A stretch of 64,000 nt of DNA, taken from the NCBI RefSeq assembly GCF_902459465.1, contig NC_047063.1, positions 3,348,001-3,412,000 of the forward strand, in the 5' to 3' direction. The notes under the pieces were generated by a model. That model saw only the letters and a list, made by a program, of their open reading frames with translations. It searched no databases and was not told where the DNA came from. Each line of letters begins with the position of its first letter. The stretch's first letter is position 1. The position numbers and the translations under genes are program-made. Origin of the DNA: Asterias rubens (Eukaryota > Echinodermata > Asteroidea > Forcipulatida > Asteriidae). Shown here one piece after another: positions 40,091-54,196 of the stretch.

Positions 40091-40363
40091 TGTCGTTCCT
40101 CCAAAATTAAGATGTTACTAAATTTATCCAAATCATTTGCCAAGTATTTTTCCAAAAGTGCAGTCGGACAATCCTGGATAATCTTTTAAGTTTTCCTTTG
40201 TCTAATTAGGGCATCCCAGCCTTTATTACCAGCCCACTCCCATATTGGTGTGTACTTTAAAACATGCAATCTATTAATCGATTTTCATGTTCGTATTTAG
40301 CAGATATCTCCCTTATTTGAGAAGTTTTCTTTTTAAGCCATTCGTAGATGTCCACCTAAGTTT

Positions 40364-40741
40364 TTAAAGGCAGTGGACACTATTGGTAATTACTCAAAAT
40401 AATGTTTAGCATAAAACCTTCTTGGTGACGAGTAATGAGGAGAGGTTGTTGGTATAAAACATTGTGAAAACAGCTCCCTCTGAAGTGCCATAGTTTTCAA
40501 GAAAGAAGTAATTTTTCACGAATTTTATTTCAAGACCTCAGATTTAGACTTGAGTCTCGAAATCAACCATCTAACGCACACAACTTCGTGTGACAAGGGT
40601 GTTTTTTCTTTCATTTGTTCTCGCAAATTCGATGACCGATTGAGCTCAAATTTTCACAGGTTAGTTATTTTATGCATATGTTGAGATACACTAACTGGAA
40701 GGTTAGTCTTTGACATTACCAATAGTGTCCACTGCCTTTAA
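40364..40741 (+). mobile_element. TTAA-type MITE, family A, complete copy (left arm)
   Basis: TTAA at both ends with AGGCAGTGGACACTATTGG inverted ends. Mirrored at 43138-43515. Confidence 0.93.
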
Positions 40742-41289
40742 GAGCCAATTATCATTGAACTCTTTTAAGTTTGTTTTTTCCGACTCGTTTTACTTCATTT
40801 TTGTTTTTTCAACTCTTTCAAACTTTGATTTGTTACAAATTGGTTCTGGTACCCGTTATCTTTGAGACATATTTAATATTAAACAACTGATCATTCCAAA
40901 CGATTAGTTAAGCTGGTGTTGGTTTACTACTTGGAACTTCTTTTGGATGAGGACACTTCAGATGGAACTTCATTCATAGCTACATTGAACCTGTGAGTAT
41001 TATAACAAATGTATTACTAACTTCGCCATCATTGAACACGACACTACAGAGTAAACTTCAGTCAGCTGCAGCTACATTTGGACATGTAGTATGAAAAACT
41101 TTCTTGAAAATCACGCCACACGCACAACATGGAACGGAGCATATGCGGCCCCAGGCCGACGGTCCTGAGGCAAATCTTTATCAGAGCTATCCTTTAACTA
41201 TCCTATTTCTCGCCCCCAAACTCCTGACAAACCTTCCCAAAGAAATCGTCCCCCGAAAGTATCTACCAAGTAATCTCCTAGTCGTAAGT

Positions 41290-41655
41290 TTTTATTTCAA
41301 CTTTTTTTAACTTTTTCAGCTCTGCCAAGCTCTGTCACCTCTTCCAAGCTCTTAATCAACTCTTCCATTTGTTTTCTCACTCTTCAAAGTTCTTTATAAA
41401 TTTCCAAGTTATTCAACTCTCCCAAGTTCTTAATCACTCTTTTCCAATTTTTTTTTAGCAATACAAATCTTCCGAATTGTCTTTACCAAAGCTTCGAAGT
41501 TGTTTCCCAAGTCTTTTAAGTGTTTTCACATCTCTTCCAAGTTTTTAATCAACTCATCCAAGTTCTTAACAACTCTTTCAAGCTCTTCATCAAGTGTTCC
41601 AAATTGTTTTCCAAGTCTTTTAAGTTGTTTTCCCAACTCTTTCCTAGTTTCTTAA
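41290..41655. repeat. Pyrimidine-rich degenerate short tandem repeat
   Basis: Many variants of 'ctcttccaagttctt' (about 12-15 bp) fill this stretch. The right arm shows the purine-rich complement at 42225-42590. Confidence 0.75.
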
Positions 41656-41889
41656 AGACAGGACACTATTGGTAATTATCAAAGACTAGCCTTCACAGTT
41701 GGTGTATCTCAACATAGCATAAAAAAACAAACCTGTGAAATTTGAAATCAATCGTCATCGAACTTGCGAGATAATAATGAAAGAAAAAAACACCCTTGTC
41801 ACACGAAGTTGTGTGCGTTAGATTGGTTGATTTCGAGACTCAAGTTCTTAACTGAGGTCTCGAAATCAAATTCGTGGAAAGTTACTTCT
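41655..41889 (-). mobile_element. Family A MITE cut by the gap
   Basis: It starts 'gacaggacactattggtaat' and runs to 'aaagttacttct', where the N run begins. The right side repeats exactly the same bases in reverse. Confidence 0.88.
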
Positions 41890-41989
41890 NNNNNNNNNNN
41901 NNNNNNNNNNNNNNNNNNNNNNNNNNNNNNNNNNNNNNNNNNNNNNNNNNNNNNNNNNNNNNNNNNNNNNNNNNNNNNNNNNNNNNNNN
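41890..41989. other. 100-N assembly gap at the palindrome centre
   Basis: Exactly 100 N, a usual placeholder for a gap of unknown size. The mirror axis of the inverted repeat falls on its middle. Confidence 0.98.
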
Positions 41990-43137
41990 AGAAGTAACTT
42001 TCCACGAATTTGATTTCGAGACCTCAGTTAAGAACTTGAGTCTCGAAATCAACCAATCTAACGCACACAACTTCGTGTGACAAGGGTGTTTTTTTCTTTC
42101 ATTATTATCTCGCAAGTTCGATGACGATTGATTTCAAATTTCACAGGTTTGTTTTTTTATGCTATGTTGAGATACACCAACTGTGAAGGCTAGTCTTTGA
42201 TAATTACCAATAGTGTCCTGTCTTTAAGAAACTAGGAAAGAGTTGGGAAAACAACTTAAAAGACTTGGAAAACAATTTGGAACACTTGATGAAGAGCTTG
42301 AAAGAGTTGTTAAGAACTTGGATGAGTTGATTAAAAACTTGGAAGAGATGTGAAAACACTTAAAAGACTTGGGAAACAACTTCGAAGCTTTGGTAAAGAC
42401 AATTCGGAAGATTTGTATTGCTAAAAAAAAATTGGAAAAGAGTGATTAAGAACTTGGGAGAGTTGAATAACTTGGAAATTTATAAAGAACTTTGAAGAGT
42501 GAGAAAACAAATGGAAGAGTTGATTAAGAGCTTGGAAGAGGTGACAGAGCTTGGCAGAGCTGAAAAAGTTAAAAAAAGTTGAAATAAAAACTTACGACTA
42601 GGAGATTACTTGGTAGATACTTTCGGGGGACGATTTCTTTGGGAAGGTTTGTCAGGAGTTTGGGGGCGAGAAATAGGATAGTTAAAGGATAGCTCTGATA
42701 AAGATTTGCCTCAGGACCGTCGGCCTGGGGCCGCATATGCTCCGTTCCATGTTGTGCGTGTGGCGTGATTTTCAAGAAAGTTTTTCATACTACATGTCCA
42801 AATGTAGCTGCAGCTGACTGAAGTTTACTCTGTAGTGTCGTGTTCAATGATGGCGAAGTTAGTAATACATTTGTTATAATACTCACAGGTTCAATGTAGC
42901 TATGAATGAAGTTCCATCTGAAGTGTCCTCATCCAAAAGAAGTTCCAAGTAGTAAACCAACACCAGCTTAACTAATCGTTTGGAATGATCAGTTGTTTAA
43001 TATTAAATATGTCTCAAAGATAACGGGTACCAGAACCAATTTGTAACAAATCAAAGTTTGAAAGAGTTGAAAAAACAAAAATGAAGTAAAACGAGTCGGA
43101 AAAAACAAACTTAAAAGAGTTCAATGATAATTGGCTC

Positions 43138-43515
43138 TTAAAGGCAGTGGACACTATTGGTAATGTCAAAGACTAACCTTCCAGTTAGTGTATCTCAACA
43201 TATGCATAAAATAACTAACCTGTGAAAATTTGAGCTCAATCGGTCATCGAATTTGCGAGAACAAATGAAAGAAAAAACACCCTTGTCACACGAAGTTGTG
43301 TGCGTTAGATGGTTGATTTCGAGACTCAAGTCTAAATCTGAGGTCTTGAAATAAAATTCGTGAAAAATTACTTCTTTCTTGAAAACTATGGCACTTCAGA
43401 GGGAGCTGTTTTCACAATGTTTTATACCAACAACCTCTCCTCATTACTCGTCACCAAGAAGGTTTTATGCTAAACATTATTTTGAGTAATTACCAATAGT
43501 GTCCACTGCCTTTAA
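43138..43515 (-). mobile_element. TTAA-type MITE, family A, complete copy (right arm)
   Basis: Mirror of the copy at 40364-40741, with TTAA at both ends. Confidence 0.93.
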
Positions 43516-45559
43516 AAACTTAGGTGGACATCTACGAATGGCTTAAAAAGAAAACTTCTCAAATAAGGGAGATATCTGCTAAATACGAACATGAAAATCG
43601 ATTAATAGATTGCATGTTTTAAAGTACACACCAATATGGGAGTGGGCTGGTAATAAAGGCTGGGATGCCCTAATTAGACAAAGGAAAACTTAAAAGATTA
43701 TCCAGGATTGTCCGACTGCACTTTTGGAAAAATACTTGGCAAATGATTTGGATAAATTTAGTAACATCTTAATTTTGGAGGAACGACACAACATGAGTTT
43801 GATAAAATCGCAAGGCTGTAGTCTTGTGGAATTTTTGGCGATAATTTGAGCAAAATTTGATCAAAACGCAAGGCTAGTCTGTGGAATTTTGGCAAATTTG
43901 AGCAATTTGATAAAAACGCAAGTCTTATAGTCTTGTGGAATATTTGGGCACAGTTTCATCAAAAACGCCTTGTAATTTTTTATTTTTGCAAACATTTTGC
44001 AAAGGTTTATAAATATACAGTGCTTTTTGTTAAATATGCCATGTTGCACTTCGGGCAGATAAGATTGATAAATTTACAAGGCAGTATTTTATACTATATA
44101 TAGCCTTGTGATTTTTTGTAAATGTTTGAAAAATGTGCAATATGTTGATGGTTGCGAGGCTGCAACAGGTGTCAGCCCTCCATTCTGTTGAGCTTGAACC
44201 TTCCTGGGTGACTTCATTGAAGCGCTTAGGGACATGTTTGATTTCTATGTGTTATGCGCTAATAAGAATGGTTAATTATTATTATTATTTATTAAGGCCT
44301 CGCCTAAGAACTGACACTGTTGGCTTTGGTGCTGTGTCATGGATGACAATCGTTCCTTTGTAGATGCCACCTCACAGTTGGTTCACATGTAAAACAAAGC
44401 AAATATTCTTGCATTAGTCTTGTTTTAATAATCTGATTGAACAGAGTAAGATTGTAGGGCAATCTTATAGTTAAGTAGACCTATACAAGCAATATTTCAG
44501 TTTCAAATTTGGCCTATTCATCCTGGTAAGGTTCGTCTAAAACAGGGCTACCACGTGAAGGTCCCAGGATACCTGCCCCACACGGTTTCCAGATCATCAG
44601 GGCCTTTGCACCGCCCGAAGGCGGGTCCGGTCCGCCATCCCAAAAGGAGGGACAGTCCCCTACTGTACTAGCGCGGTCCCTAGTTGGAAAGAACTTAGGG
44701 ACTACTTCCGTTGGTCAACCATTTGTGATTACACCGGCACCACTAGCAGATGAGGAGCCCGAATGCACCTTTAAGATCAACCACTCAGTGGAGCGAGCCG
44801 GAAGTAGGACCCCACATGCCACGTGCACGTGTCCAGGTCCCTTTAGTTTTATTCCGCAGGCACCACCATTTCGATCCGCACGCACCACTCGTTCCGCAGG
44901 CACCACCAAGTTAGCGCAAAAAAACGCGTATATGCTTGTTTGCTTGCAAGGGTGTACTTAGGTACAAGATAGTGAGCTACCAAAACAACCCACTACATGT
45001 AAAGCATCAATATCAACACATGTAAAGCCCGGTTGATACTTCCTGCAAATACCAAATAATTGACAAATGATTTTCGGTAAACATAACATGAGTTTGGAGC
45101 TTTCCACATCACAACCAACTGGATGACCAATCCAAACAAAGTCAAGCCTTGGATAAAATTGTCTGTATACAATTGGTTAGGACAGTTTAAGAGAATTTAA
45201 GCACAAAAGCAGCTCACAAACATTTGGCTGTTTGAAAATCAGTAAGATGAAAAGTTTTAAGGGACTGGAGAGAGTGTGCTTTTGGGTTGATCAAAAACTT
45301 GCAAGAGTTTAATTAAGATAACATGGAAGAAAAGACTTGGGTAAAAAACTAAAAATTGAAAGAGAGTTAAAAAAAGTGGCCAGCCTGATGTTAGAACAGT
45401 TAGTCCTAAAAAGAAACGGTAAAGGGGTGGCTTAAAGGCCTCGATAACGAATATGAAAGCATTACAATGCACGCCAACGATTGGTTGAATAAATTTTTAT
45501 GAGTTGTTATCTTTATTGCTGCAGTGTGACTGGCCCTTTAGAATGAAAGAAAGGCTTAC

Positions 45560-48500
45560 ATTATACACTCCAGTCCTTGTGACTTAATACTTGGACAACT
45601 GTGCCTGTGCGGATGACCTGCAGCAACTGTAGCAGTAACTGTGCCGTCACATGGATAACCTGCAGTGGTAAGAATGTAGTATTGAGTTAACTTTTCAGCA
45701 AAATATGAAACATGCAAATCGATATAGACTGCATGATATTAAGTACCTTACCAATATGGCAATCAGTCACTCAGGAGAAAAAGTAATAAAGCTGGGTTGC
45801 CCTAATGAGACAAACATAAACTTTTGGATTACATGCAGGGTAGTCTGAGTATAAAGTTAGTTAACTTGTCAATAAAGCGTCCATTTCAAACAAAAAGTGC
45901 TTGGTCATAACATGATAAACAGAAAGAGTTGGGGGAGCAGGTATTGCCCCCGTTGGTCCCCCTCCCTTGATATCCAGTCAATTTTGAAAACAAAATCAAT
46001 TTTAAAGAAGAATGTAAAAGATCATTGGATTTTCAATTTTATTAATGGTACAAATTCAAGTTCACATTGAGTAGATGTATGGGATCAAACTTCAAGACTT
46101 GCCCATTGAAGATAATAGTTGCTGTCACATGAATGGCCTAAAGTGGTTTGAGTGAAATGAGTTTCTAAATAGCACAACCTTTACAGTCACATGGACAGCT
46201 TGCAGTGCGTTCCTAGACAAGTCCTAAATTGTTAGACTTTCGTTGTCCTCTGTGCATGCAGCAATTGTGGAAAAAATCAATTAAAAAAAAAAGGATCCCA
46301 AGAGAGAACAATTTATTAAACATGAAACAAATTAGAGTTGAACTATCATTAGATTGCATTCATTTTTAAAAGAATGGCACAAAGTTTGATAATACTTCTC
46401 GAATGACTCAGCTCAGGAACAATTTGAAACTGAAAAGAAATTTTTGTTAAGTTGCAAGTGTCCGAGGAATCGATAGGGTGAAAAAAAAAAATGTGATATG
46501 ACGTCTGTGCACGGGACAAGTTTTGTTTGATTAGACAAATTAAGATTAAAAATGGGATAAAACTTCAAGACTTACCCATTGAAGATAATAGTTGCAATCA
46601 CATGGATGACCTATAGTGGTTAAAGTGAAGCATTGAGTTTCTAGATAGCACAGCCTGTACAGTCACATGGATAGCCTGCAGTGAATTTCAGAATTAAGAA
46701 AAACATGACATTATCAACACATTTTTAAAATTCACAAGATTTGTAAGTTTTTAAAAGACAGTTGACAAAACATTACCAACTTGTTGTGAAAACTAAGAAA
46801 TGGCACATAGGCTCTGGAAAAAAATATTGTTTGAAGCTTTGCATGGTGTGGAGAGATGAGAAGAAGCTATAAATAAATAGTAAACTGACGTGTACAACCA
46901 TGTGTAAACCTCTTAGGGCGAGTGTTGGCTCTAAAAAGAGCCAGTTGGGTCTCGACGTTTTGAACAGTATACTTTGCTCGTCTTCAGGAGAATGCTGGAC
47001 TGCTGCCGGTGGTGGAGCTTCAGTGGCACCTACCTAAGAACCAGGCAACATCGCCAAACTACGCCTTCAAGCCGATCCTACACTACCAGACTGCACAAGC
47101 CTCACTCCAGAACAAGTCCACGACCTCCTCATCACCTGCGTCTCTGCTCCCAGCTTCAGGTGGCGAGACAAATTCTACGAACAAACCTCTGGGGCCGCCA
47201 TGGGATCTCCTCTATCCCCGGTCCTGGCGGATTTGTTCATGGAGGCATTTGAACTAGATACAATCGAGAATGGTGATCTTCACCCCAACCTCTGGCTCCA
47301 CTACATTGACGACACCTTGTGGTTAGGCCCCACAGCAAGACAACACCCCAAGAGTTCCTCCATCACCTGAACAGTCAACATCCACGCATCCACTTCACCA
47401 TGGAACAAGAACAAAACAACACTATCTCCTTCCTCACAGACAAGTAACAAGACAATTATATGGGATTTTGAGGCATTTAACTCGACAAGATGATGGCACT
47501 CTAGCTCACACGGTACACCGCAAGCCAACACACACCGACAGATACCTTCACAACTCTTCATTCCATCATCTTCGCTTCAAGTCCGCTGTCTGCAACACCT
47601 TGGCCTGCCGGGCCTTCAACACCTGTGAGAAGGGCAGCTTGAAGCAGGAACTACACCACATCAAGACATCACCTCAACTCGACGGATACAAGACATTCAA
47701 CCTCAGCAAACCCAAGACAAGCCTCAACCCAGATGAACGACCAGAGTTCAAAGGCTGCAATCACCCTCCCATCGGCCACACTTCTCACAATCTTCAACGT
47801 ATCTTTAGTCAAGCTCAAGTCAAGACCTTCCACAGAGCACCAAGCAAGATTCAAGTATCACTCCATACACACAAGGAAAAGCAAGATACTCAAGACAGAG
47901 CCGGCGTTTACCATATTCCCTGTGATTGCGGTATAGTACACATCGGGGAAACCGGCCACAACATCTCAACAAGAGTCAAAAAATGGCCAACCATGTTAAT
48001 AAGGTGAAAACCCAAAGAGATATTACCTCAGTGCATGGGACCAGTTTTAATTGATGAGACAAAGTAAAGTTCAAATTGAATAGATATGGATAAAACTTAA
48101 CGACTAACCCATTGAAGATAATATTTGCCTCACAGTGAACTACAGTGGTTGGAATGAAGCATCGAGTTTCTAGATAGAACAACCTTTAAGCTACAGTCAC
48201 GTGGATAGCATGCAGTGGATTTTTAGACATGTTCCAAGTTGTTAGACTTTCATCATCGGTGCAGGCAGCAGCTAACTCTGTCAAAGAACAACCAGCCTTG
48301 CAAAAGAGACAGAATTAAGAAATACATGACATTATTAAAAAGCACAAAATTGATTAGTTTTTGAAAAATAAGAAATGGCACATAGGCTTTGAAAATAAGT
48401 AAGGATCGAAAAACACTAGGTTATGCAGTTTCAAGGGGCTGGGCAGCTAAAAACTTATTTTTTTCAGAGTTGGGGGGCGGGGAGCCATGGCCCCCGTGAT

Positions 48501-51500
48501 AAGCCCTTGTTCTTTGACAAGTTTGAAGAAGAAAAACAAACTAATTTTAAAAGAAGGATCGCAAGAGAGTACACTATTTTTTTACATTTGAAACAAATGA
48601 GAGTTGAACTATCATTAGATTGTTATTTTGTTTAAAAGGCAGTGGACACTGTTGGTAATTTCTCAAAATAGTTATCATCAGAAAACCTTTCTTGACTACA
48701 AGTAACGGGGAGAGGTTAATAGTATAAAACATTGTGATAAACAGCTCCCTCTGAAGTGACGTAGTTTTCGAGAAAGAAGTAATTTCCACGAATTTGATTT
48801 CGAGACCTCAAAAATTTACACAAAATCACGAATTTGATTTTGAGACCTAAACAATTTACACTAAATCAGTATGTGAACAATTACACATAAAAAACAATAC
48901 ATTTTAGTTGCAAGTGTCCGAGGACTGGATCAGGTAACAAAGCACCAAAGAGATATGACCTTAGTGAACGTGACAAGCTTTGTTGTTTGATGTGACAAGT
49001 TAAAGCTCAAATTTAGTAGATATGGATAAAACTTACCCATTGCAGATAATAGTTGCTGTCACATGAATGAACTACAGTGTTTGGAGTTAAGCAGGAAGTT
49101 TCTATATCACAACCTTTATAGCAACTTGGGTAGCCTGCAGTGAATTCCTATACATTTTCCAAGGTGTTCAACTTTCATCATCTGTGCAGGCAGCAGCCAA
49201 CTCTGTCAAAAAAACAACCAGCATGGCAACAGAGACAGAATCAAGACATATACATGAAAGTATCAAGCACATTATTCAAAATCACAAGATTGGTATGTTT
49301 TTTTAAAGACAGTTGACTAAACTGTACCAACATGTTGTTGAAATTAAGAAATGGCACATTTGCTCTGGAAAACTATTTAAGGATTGAAATCACAAGGTTA
49401 AGAAGTTTCAGGGGACTGGGCAGCTTCAGCTTTTTACATCTAGGGTTGTCTGAATATTAGGTTTGTTAACCTCTCAATCTGGCGCCAATTTCAAATATAA
49501 AATGTAACAATCCTAACTTAACAAAAAACCTTGGTTTTCAGAGTTGTTAGGGGGAGGCAAGCCCCCCTGATCGGCCATTGATTATATTGACAAATTGAAC
49601 AAAAAATATAATTAAAAGAGAAGGATCCCAAGAAAGAACAATTTATTAAACTTGAAACAAATGGATCTTGAACTGTTATTAGATTTGCAATCTTTCTAAA
49701 AGAATGGCACTAACTTTGGTAATACTGCATGAATGACACAAAGTCAGCCTGGGAACAATTTAAAGGTTACAAAAACATTTGTTTAGTTACCAGTGTTCCA
49801 GGACTTGATAAGGTAAAAAAACTAGAGATATCTAACCCCAGTAAACAGGACAAGTTTCGTTTGATGAGGCGAAGTAAAGTTCAAATTTAGTAGACATTGG
49901 ATAAAAACTTTAAGACTTGCCAATTGAAGATAATGGTCCCTGTCACATGGATGAACTACAGTGGTTAAAGTGAAGCGTTGAGTTTCTAGATAGCACAACC
50001 TTTACAGTCACATGGATAGCCTGCAGTGAGTTTTTAGACATGTTCCAAGTTGTTAGACTTTCATCATCTGTGCAGGCAGCAGCAAACTCTGTCAAAGAAC
50101 AACCAGCCTGGCAACAGGGACAGAATAAAGAAATACGTGACAATATTAAAAATCACAAGATTGGTAAGTTTTTGAAAGACAGTTGACAACACAGCACCAA
50201 CCTGTCTTTGTGAAAACTAAGAAATGGCACATTTGCTCTGAAAGAAATTATTTAAGGATTGAAAAACACAAGGTTAAGAAGTTTCAAATGACTGGACAGC
50301 TTTAGCTTTTAACATCTAGGGTTGTCTGATTATTAAGTGTGTTTAAAGAAACATGTTGCATTGGATCAGTTGAATTGATCTTTAAAAAGCGTTTGAAACT
50401 GTATGTTATGAAATGCATATGGTTAAATAGATAATTCTAAAGTAGAATACAATAATCCACACAAAAACGCCTTGAATTTGCACGGTTTTCCTTTTATGTT
50501 TTGGTTGCAAACAAACACGGTTGGCCAAAGTTTCAATGGAATGGGCAGCATAAGTATTTTACATCTAGGGTTGTTGATTATTATGTTTGTAAACCTCTCA
50601 ATCTGGCATCTATTTCAATTTTGTTTTTTACATACCTAACTTAATAAAAACACGATGGAGAGAGATATGGCCTGTGTATGGGGACAAGTTTTGTTTGACT
50701 AGACAAATCAAAGTTCAATTTAAGTTGATATGGGATAAACCTTCAAGACTTACCCATTGAAGATAATAGTTGAAGTGAAGCAGTGAGTATACAAATGGGT
50801 GACTTGCCATGGTTGGAGTGGAGCAGTAACTGTTCTGTCACAAGGATAACCTGCAGTGGTAAGAATGTAAGCATTGACTTCTCGAATCAGCAAGATATGA
50901 AACATGCAAGTTTTTGGATTGTATGTTTCAAGAATAACAACATTATGGCATCAAAGGGAACACAGTTTTAAAAAGCTGGTATGACCTAAACAGGCAAAAG
51001 GAAAACGTTATAACACTCCTAACGTAATAAAACAAAATTATATTTTAGATTTTTTTTTGGGGGGGGGAGGGGTGGTCCTGTTCCCTCCCTTGATTATTTT
51101 GTCAATTAATCAGAAATTAAAGAAGAATCCCAAGAGATCATTGAATTTGAAAATTCTTTTAAAGAATTGCACAAACTTTGCTAAATTATTTCATGATTGA
51201 CACAAAATCAGCTTAGGACCAATTTTTAAGTGAAACAAATTTTTAATTTAGTGTCCGAGAACTAGATGGTAAAAACCAACAGAGAGATATGACCTCAGTG
51301 CACAAGACAATTTTTGTATGATGAGACAAAGTAAAGTAGATATGGGATCAAACTTCACGACTTACCCTTTGAAGACAATAGTTGTTGACCTACAGTGTTC
51401 GTAGTGAAGCATTGAGTTCCTAGATATCACAACCTTTACATGGATAGCCTGCAGTGAATTTCTAGACATGTTCCAAGTTGTTAGGCTTTCATCATCTGTG

Positions 51501-51520
51501 TAGGCAGCAGCCAACTCCTA
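45560..51520 (-). repeat. Exon-like repeats, right-arm copy
   Basis: The eight degenerate blocks of the left arm recur on the minus strand in mirrored order with scattered differences, for example 49920-50089 for the block at 33811. Confidence 0.6.
46900..48007 (+). pseudogene. Penelope-like element remnant, RT plus GIY-YIG (right arm)
   Basis: Mirror of the left-arm copy. RT pieces (SPVLADLFMEAFE, LHYIDDTLW) and the linker/GIY-YIG frame are the same. It keeps IGETG where the left copy has IRETG. Single-base indels near 47027 and 47165 break the RT frame that is open on the left. 'ggtctcgacgttttgaacag' and 'ctcgtcttcaggagaatgct' mark the Penelope-type tail at its start. Confidence 0.88.
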
Positions 51521-51685
51521 GAAACAACCAGCATGGCAAACAGAGATAGAATAAAAAAATACACGACATGACATAAAGGAACACATTGCCTTGGATCAGT
51601 CGAGTCTGTGTAGGCAGCAGCCAACTCCTAGAAACAACCAGCATGGCAAACAGAGATAGAATAAAAAAATACACGACATGACATA

Positions 51686-52104
51686 AAGGAACACGTTGCC
51701 TTGGATCAGTCGAGTTGGTCTTTAAAAAGCGTTTGAAATGCGTTTGTTATAAAATGCATATGGTTAGAAAGACATTTTAAAAGAGGAATATTAGGATCCA
51801 CACAAACATGCCTCAAAATTGCACGGTTTTCTTAATACGTCGTGGGGAAACATGGTCAGCCATTTTGTGGGGTCAACATTTTGACATAAAATGGCTAACC
51901 GTGTTAGTTCGCGACGTTAAAGGAAAAAACTTGCAATTTTAAAAGTAGAATATAATGATCCACACAAGTATCACTCGGAATTGCGTGGTTTTCCTTTCCT
52001 TGTCGACTAACACGGTCGGCCATTTGTAGGAGTAAACATTTTTACAAACGGTTTCCAATGCTTTTCAAAGACCAACTCGACTGACCCAAGGCAACGTGTT
52101 CCTT
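51686..52104. mobile_element. Palindromic MITE (AAGGAACACGTTGCCTTG), right arm
   Basis: Mirror of 31797-32215. Confidence 0.9.
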
Positions 52105-52754
52105 GAACAACTATATTATATTATTGGTAAGTTTGTAAAGACAAATTTTTGAGGATTAAAAATGTAATATGGTGTAGGCCCTAACATTAGCTTTTGAGAG
52201 TTGCGCAGGCACTGGGATACAGTTTGTGAGTTGAAAAAAAATCATGAGGTTGTCTGTGAGAAATGGGCCATCATGCGTGGTGAAAATTAAAGATCACAAC
52301 ATCAGCGTGTAAAACCTTTTCCAGCTAAAACTTCAGTAAATTGGCAAGTTTATAGGAATAGACATCATGAGCCACCAGGAACATATACAGCACAATATAG
52401 GCTATAATTTGAACACCTAAAATCAATTCAGTTTTTAAATAACAGGTTGGCAAGAGAATTAACAAAAATTGAACTCCAGAACAAATTGTTTTTATTTAAG
52501 GTTTTTTAAATTTTGTAAATAGGCCTTATAACGAACGAATAAAGGAAAAAGACCTCACCTGAAAGACAGTGCCATTATGTATTTCCACTGGAAAAAAAAC
52601 GTATGGACAATTAAATTTTTGGAGGCTTTACAAACAGCAGAAAACAACAATTCTTTTATAAAATCGACTTAAAATTTAACAAGAAAGAACATGAACCAAT
52701 TGAACCTGCGCCCGAATGCAATCGTTGCTTACAGACTTTCTAAATTTTTCGATC

Positions 52755-52791
<37 letters not shown>

Positions 52792-52980
52792 AGATTGTTT
52801 TGTTTTAACTGCATTTTTTTGTAAATACCACAGAGATGCAAACACTTAATTCCGTAAAAAAAGCAGCACGCAGCATTCGCGATGTTAAACAAACTTTATC
52901 TAACGAACGACGTGCACTGTCATTGAAGACAGAAAAAAACTCATCGCGGTGAACGTTTGCCGCTGCACACACACACACAC
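52755..52980. repeat. A-run and CA microsatellite with arm-specific lengths
   Basis: The A run (52757-52790) and the CA run (52965-52981) differ in length from the T run and TG run in the left arm. Confidence 0.8.
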
Positions 52981-53908
52981 ACATGTGAAGCCTGAAAAAG
53001 CGGCTGAACCAATTTCTACAAGAAACTCTAGAATGTATGCGGTATAAGGTGCCTTGCTACACGTGACGTCATAGTAGGCAAATCCTATGTCAGAAGGCAC
53101 TAAACAACTTGAAGTGTGAAATTTCAGAAAATACATTTGCTTGGGAAAGTTTTTGAAGGTTTAAAAACGTTTGGTCAAGAAGTTTAGAGGGACCGGCTAC
53201 GTAGTTTTGGAAACATAATGGATGGTATAAAATTGGCATTTGGGATACAGATTGAGAGTTTAACAAAATCAATATGTTGGCAAGTCTAGGGCTACATGCA
53301 ATGGGAAAATAAAAGATTACATTAGCCGCTTCTGAACAATTTGGGTGCTAAATATCAGTACATCAGCAATATTGTGAGAAATAGACATCATGAGCCTAAA
53401 AAACAACCATTTTATTAATATAGCAGAACATCCGTAATATATTGAACATAGATTGTCTGGATACAAATGAGCAAACAAACAAAATCAAATTAAATTGCAA
53501 TTTTTTTTAAATGTGCATAAAATAACAAACCTGTGAAAATTTGAGCTCAATTGGTCGTCGAAGTTGCGAGATAATAATGAAAGAAAAAACACCATTGTCA
53601 CACTAAGTTGTGTGCTTTCAGATGCTTGATTTTGAGACCTCAAAATCTAATTCTGGGGTCTCGAAATAAAATTCGTGGAAAATTACTTCCTTCTCGAAAA
53701 CCATGTCGCTTCAGAGGGAGCCTTTTCTCACAATGTTTTATACTATCAACAGCTCCCCATTACTATTACACCAAGTAAGGTTTTATGCCTACATTCGATT
53801 AAATTAAATTAAATAAAATAATACGGTTATTCCATACACTTGTTGAAAACAAAAAAACAATTGTGAGCATTAAAGACACTGGACACTTTTAGTAATTGTC
53901 AAAGACCA

Positions 53909-54186
53909 GGGGTGCGTTCTACTTGCGCAAACGACTCAAAACAGCTCACGCAAACGTTATCTTTGGAACAATTGGTGCGCATTACGTCAATATGGCGGCG
54001 CCCTCAAATGAAGATGGCGCGCACCGAACGTAGTATTTTTTTAAAACCGCTCGCCAACACCTCAGAAGTATGTTCGCCTTAAGTTGCCAATGTTCGCCAA
54101 CGGTGGCAGCACACAACTCGTTCCACTTGAAATTGTTGGCGAACGTGCGCAACTGTTGGCAACGTTCGCCCGAGTGGAACGCAACC
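53909..54186. mobile_element. CpG-rich nested MITE, right arm
   Basis: Mirror of 29701-29978, inside the same family A MITE. Confidence 0.75.
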
Positions 54187-54196
54187 CAGTCTTCTC

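Larger units (their letters stand above)
22980..41889 (+). repeat. Left arm of giant inverted repeat
   Basis: Every landmark from 22980 to the gap recurs on the opposite strand in 41990-64000. Mirror sums are 83879 beside the gap, rising in steps to 86980 at the window edge. The steps correspond to small indels, the 2920-bp tandem expansion, a 145-bp insertion and a 28-bp indel. Confidence 0.97.
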
